Origin: Verrucomicrobiota bacterium | GTDB lineage: Bacteria; Verrucomicrobiota; Verrucomicrobiia; Limisphaerales; CAIMTB01 | Assembly (NCBI GenBank): GCA_963205105.1 | Contig: CAUJJW010000236.1 | Location: forward strand, 1 to 32,937 | DNA: 32,937 nt | Direction: 5' to 3' | Part shown: piece after piece, positions 31,374-32,937 of the stretch | How positions within the stretch are numbered: position 1 is the stretch's first letter | How the letters are laid out: each line of letters begins with the position of its first letter | Position numbers and translations under genes: made by a program | The notes under the pieces: model-generated | Databases searched by the model: none | What the model was told of the DNA's origin: nothing | The model's input: only the letters and a program-made list of their open reading frames with translations

Positions 31374-32456
31374 TTATTGGCGGCTGAGGGCGGCGAGGCG
31401 CTCTTGCAGGTCATGGCGGAGCAGTGGCTCCAGCACGTCGTCGAGGGTGCCTTCAATGACCTGGGCGAGGTTGTAGATGGTGAGTTCGATCCGGTGATCG
31501 GTGACCCGGTTCTGGGGGAAATTGTAGGTGCGGATCTTCTCGCTGCGTTCGCCGGTGCCGACCTGGGTGCTGCGTTCGGCGTCGTACTTGGCCTTTTCCT
31601 CCTCGATTTTGCGTTCCAGCAGGCGGGAGCGCAGGACCTTCATGGCCTTGGCCTTGTTCTTGAGCTGGGACCGTTCGTCCTGACAGCGGACTTCGAGCCC
31701 GGTGGGTTTGTGGACGATGCGCACCGCGGAGTCGGTGGTGTTGACGCCCTGCCCGCCGTGTCCGCCGGCGCGGCAGACGCTGATGTCGAGGTCCTCGGGG
31801 CGGATGTCGACGTCGACTTCCTCGGCCTCGGGGAGGACGGCGACGGTGGCGGTGCTGGTGTGGATGCGTCCCTGGGCTTCGGTGGCGGGCACGCGTTGGA
31901 CGCGGTGGACGCCGCTTTCGAACTTCAGGCGACGGTAGGCGTCGGGGCCGGTGACGGCAAAGATCACCTCCTTGAAGCCGCCGAGGTCGGACGGGCTGGA
32001 GTCCATGGGGTCGACCTTCCAACCGCGGGCCTCCGCGTAGCGGGAGTACATGCGGAAGAGGTCAGCGGCGAACAGGGCGGATTCGGCGCCCCCGGCGCCG
32101 GCGCGGATTTCGACGATGGTGTTGCGGGAGTCGGTGGGGTCAGGAGGGAGCAGGCCGCGCTGGACCTCCAGCTTGAGGCGGTTTTCCTCGAGCTCCAGTC
32201 GCCGGATCTCCTCGGCGGCGAGGGTGCCGAGTTCGGACCCTGGGGGTTCCGAGGCGGCCATTTCGCGGTTATCGGCCAATTCTTCGCCGACGCGGAGGAA
32301 GGCGCGGCCATTGGCGACGAGTTCCTTGAGGCGGGAGTACTCGCGGGAAAGCTCCTGGGCGCGCTGCGGGACCGCGAAGGCCTCGGGCGAACTCAGCGCC
32401 GCTTCCACCTCGGCGAGGCGGCGGGCGAATCGATCGATGTGGGGCGCGAGATCCAT
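31374..32456 (-). CDS. prfA: Peptide chain release factor 1
   Basis: Start ATG 32456 gives 360 residues, the usual length for RF1. The frame is open upstream but without protein character. The codon-recognition PxT motif is PAT at residues 190-192 in VQRVPATEAQGRIHTS, which marks RF1 (UAA/UAG) and not RF2. The peptidyl-tRNA hydrolysis motif GGQ is at 234-236 in GGHGGQGVNTTDSAVR; most RF1 proteins have GAGGQHVN here, so His233 and Gly237 are mild variations. The Gln is the methylated residue. It releases the finished protein from the ribosome. It lies downstream of rpmE on the same strand with a terminator between them. Confidence 0.97.
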   Translation of the reverse strand: MDLAPHIDRFARRLAEVEAALSSPEAFAVPQRAQELSREYSRLKELVANGRAFLRVGEELADNREMAASEPPGSELGTLAAEEIRRLELEENRLKLEVQRGLLPPDPTDSRNTIVEIRAGAGGAESALFAADLFRMYSRYAEARGWKVDPMDSSPSDLGGFKEVIFAVTGPDAYRRLKFESGVHRVQRVPATEAQGRIHTSTATVAVLPEAEEVDVDIRPEDLDISVCRAGGHGGQGVNTTDSAVRIVHKPTGLEVRCQDERSQLKNKAKAMKVLRSRLLERKIEEEKAKYDAERSTQVGTGERSEKIRTYNFPQNRVTDHRIELTIYNLAQVIEGTLDDVLEPLLRHDLQERLAALSRQ

Positions 32457-32463
32457 CGAGCCA

Positions 32464-32509
32464 CCCAAAAATAATCCGCCCGCCGGGCCTGGAGAGCACG
32501 GCGGGCGGA
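32464..32509 (-). terminator. Rho-independent terminator between rpmE and prfA
   Basis: The stem TCCGCCCGCCG (32475-32485) pairs perfectly over 11 bases with CGGCGGGCGGA (32499-32509). On the minus strand it is followed by TTATTTTTGGG. It lies just after the rpmE stop and ends 8 bases before the prfA start, so it may act as an attenuator, or prfA may have its own transcript. A leaky terminator is also possible. Confidence 0.75.
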
Positions 32510-32523
32510 GGAGAATCGGGGCG

Positions 32524-32778
32524 CTACTTCTTCTTCTTTTTCGCGGCCGCGGCGGCGAGGGCAGCCTGGGCGGCCTGGGTCTTCGCCATGCGCTGCTGGA
32601 ACTTGTCCACGCGTCCGGCGGTATCCACGAACTTCTGTGTGCCCGTGTAGAACGGGTGACAGGCGTTGCAGATACCAATGATGAGGGGCCCCTTCCGGGT
32701 GGAACGGGTGTGGATCACGTTGCTGCAAGCGCAACGGATTTCCACGTCTTCGTAGCGGGGATGAGTTTCTGCCTTCAT
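32524..32778 (-). CDS. rpmE: Ribosomal protein L31 (zinc-binding type)
   Basis: Start ATG 32778 gives 84 residues (MKAETHPRYEDVEIRCACSN). Cys16, Cys18, Cys37 and Cys40 (CAC ... CNACHPFYTG) are all present at the positions of the zinc site in L31, so this is the C+ form and not the zinc-free RpmE2 paralogue. HTRSTRKGP and HPFYTGTQKFVDTAGRVDKF are strongly conserved. It is a large-subunit protein of the central bridge. The tail (AAQAALAAAAAKKKKK) is an Ala/Lys-rich extension beyond the usual end. It is followed by the terminator and prfA, a gene order also found in other bacteria. Confidence 0.97.
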   Translation of the reverse strand: MKAETHPRYEDVEIRCACSNVIHTRSTRKGPLIIGICNACHPFYTGTQKFVDTAGRVDKFQQRMAKTQAAQAALAAAAAKKKKK

Positions 32779-32890
32779 TGCCGAAAAAACGGACGCGCAC
32801 CTTATCAGTGTGCCCCTCTCTGACAAGAGGTAATTTCCGGCGCAATCCCGGCTTCATCCCTGGACGGCCCCGGTTTAGGCTGCGCAGTCC

Positions 32891-32937
32891 ATGGTTGAAC
32901 CGATTGTTTCCAATGCCGCCCGGCGTGCCGACGGACG
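32891..32937 (+). CDS. Possible start of a plus-strand gene (cut by window edge)
   Basis: An ATG at 32891 opens a frame to the end of the window (MVEPIVSNAARRADG). It is divergent from rpmE, with 112 bp between them. It is only 15 codons, so no family can be assigned and it may be chance. Confidence 0.25.
   Translation, partial: MVEPIVSNAARRADG

Overview
The window looks like chromosomal DNA of a high-GC Verrucomicrobiota bacterium, probably near the Pedosphaera/Limisphaera group. The taxonomic guess is inference. It rests on the many large secreted proteins (PA14, beta-propeller, beta-helix, FG-GAP), on an ECF sigma factor fused to a membrane and coiled-coil tail, on short C-terminal modules ending in FxRV-type sequences, and on weak Shine-Dalgarno signals.

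Left two thirds (1-24,840): mostly exported enzymes and surface proteins. In order they are a partial alkaline phosphatase (-) with a small exported partner, a C-type lectin protein (+), a right-handed beta-helix protein (+), a HEAT-like protein coupled by an ATGA overlap to the fused sigma factor (-), a sialate O-acetylesterase (-), a secreted lipase-like hydrolase (-), a small lipoprotein (-), a 1388-residue PA14/glycosidase-like/FN3 protein (+), a choloylglycine-hydrolase-family amidase (-), a beta-propeller protein (-), a 14-repeat FG-GAP protein (-) and an exported esterase (-). This suggests a life of digesting and binding complex polysaccharides. Mobile DNA scars lie between these genes: an IS110 transposase fragment, and two short elements with GGGTCAGGTC-type inverted ends. 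One element holds a transposase C-terminal remnant and the other a 54-residue helix-turn-helix gene.

Accessory island (24,889-30,490): the main discovery is a small integron-type gene-cassette array on the minus strand. Three attC sites, with R''/R' core sites and long folded arms carrying extrahelical bases on one arm, each follow a single small gene of unknown function. A fourth half-site lies upstream. No integron integrase is present in the window, so this is a cluster of attC sites lacking an integrase here. Next to it are two copies of a tRNA 3' end. One is a tRNA-Met(CAT) 3' half that an IS91-like element (tyrosine recombinase plus HUH transposase) has split in its T-arm beside a GAAC target. 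The stretch between the tRNA copies also carries a DUF433/DUF5615 toxin-antitoxin pair.

Right end (30,600-32,937): ordinary housekeeping DNA, with a HAD phosphatase, a REP-like hairpin, prfA (release factor 1), a rho-independent terminator and rpmE (ribosomal protein L31).
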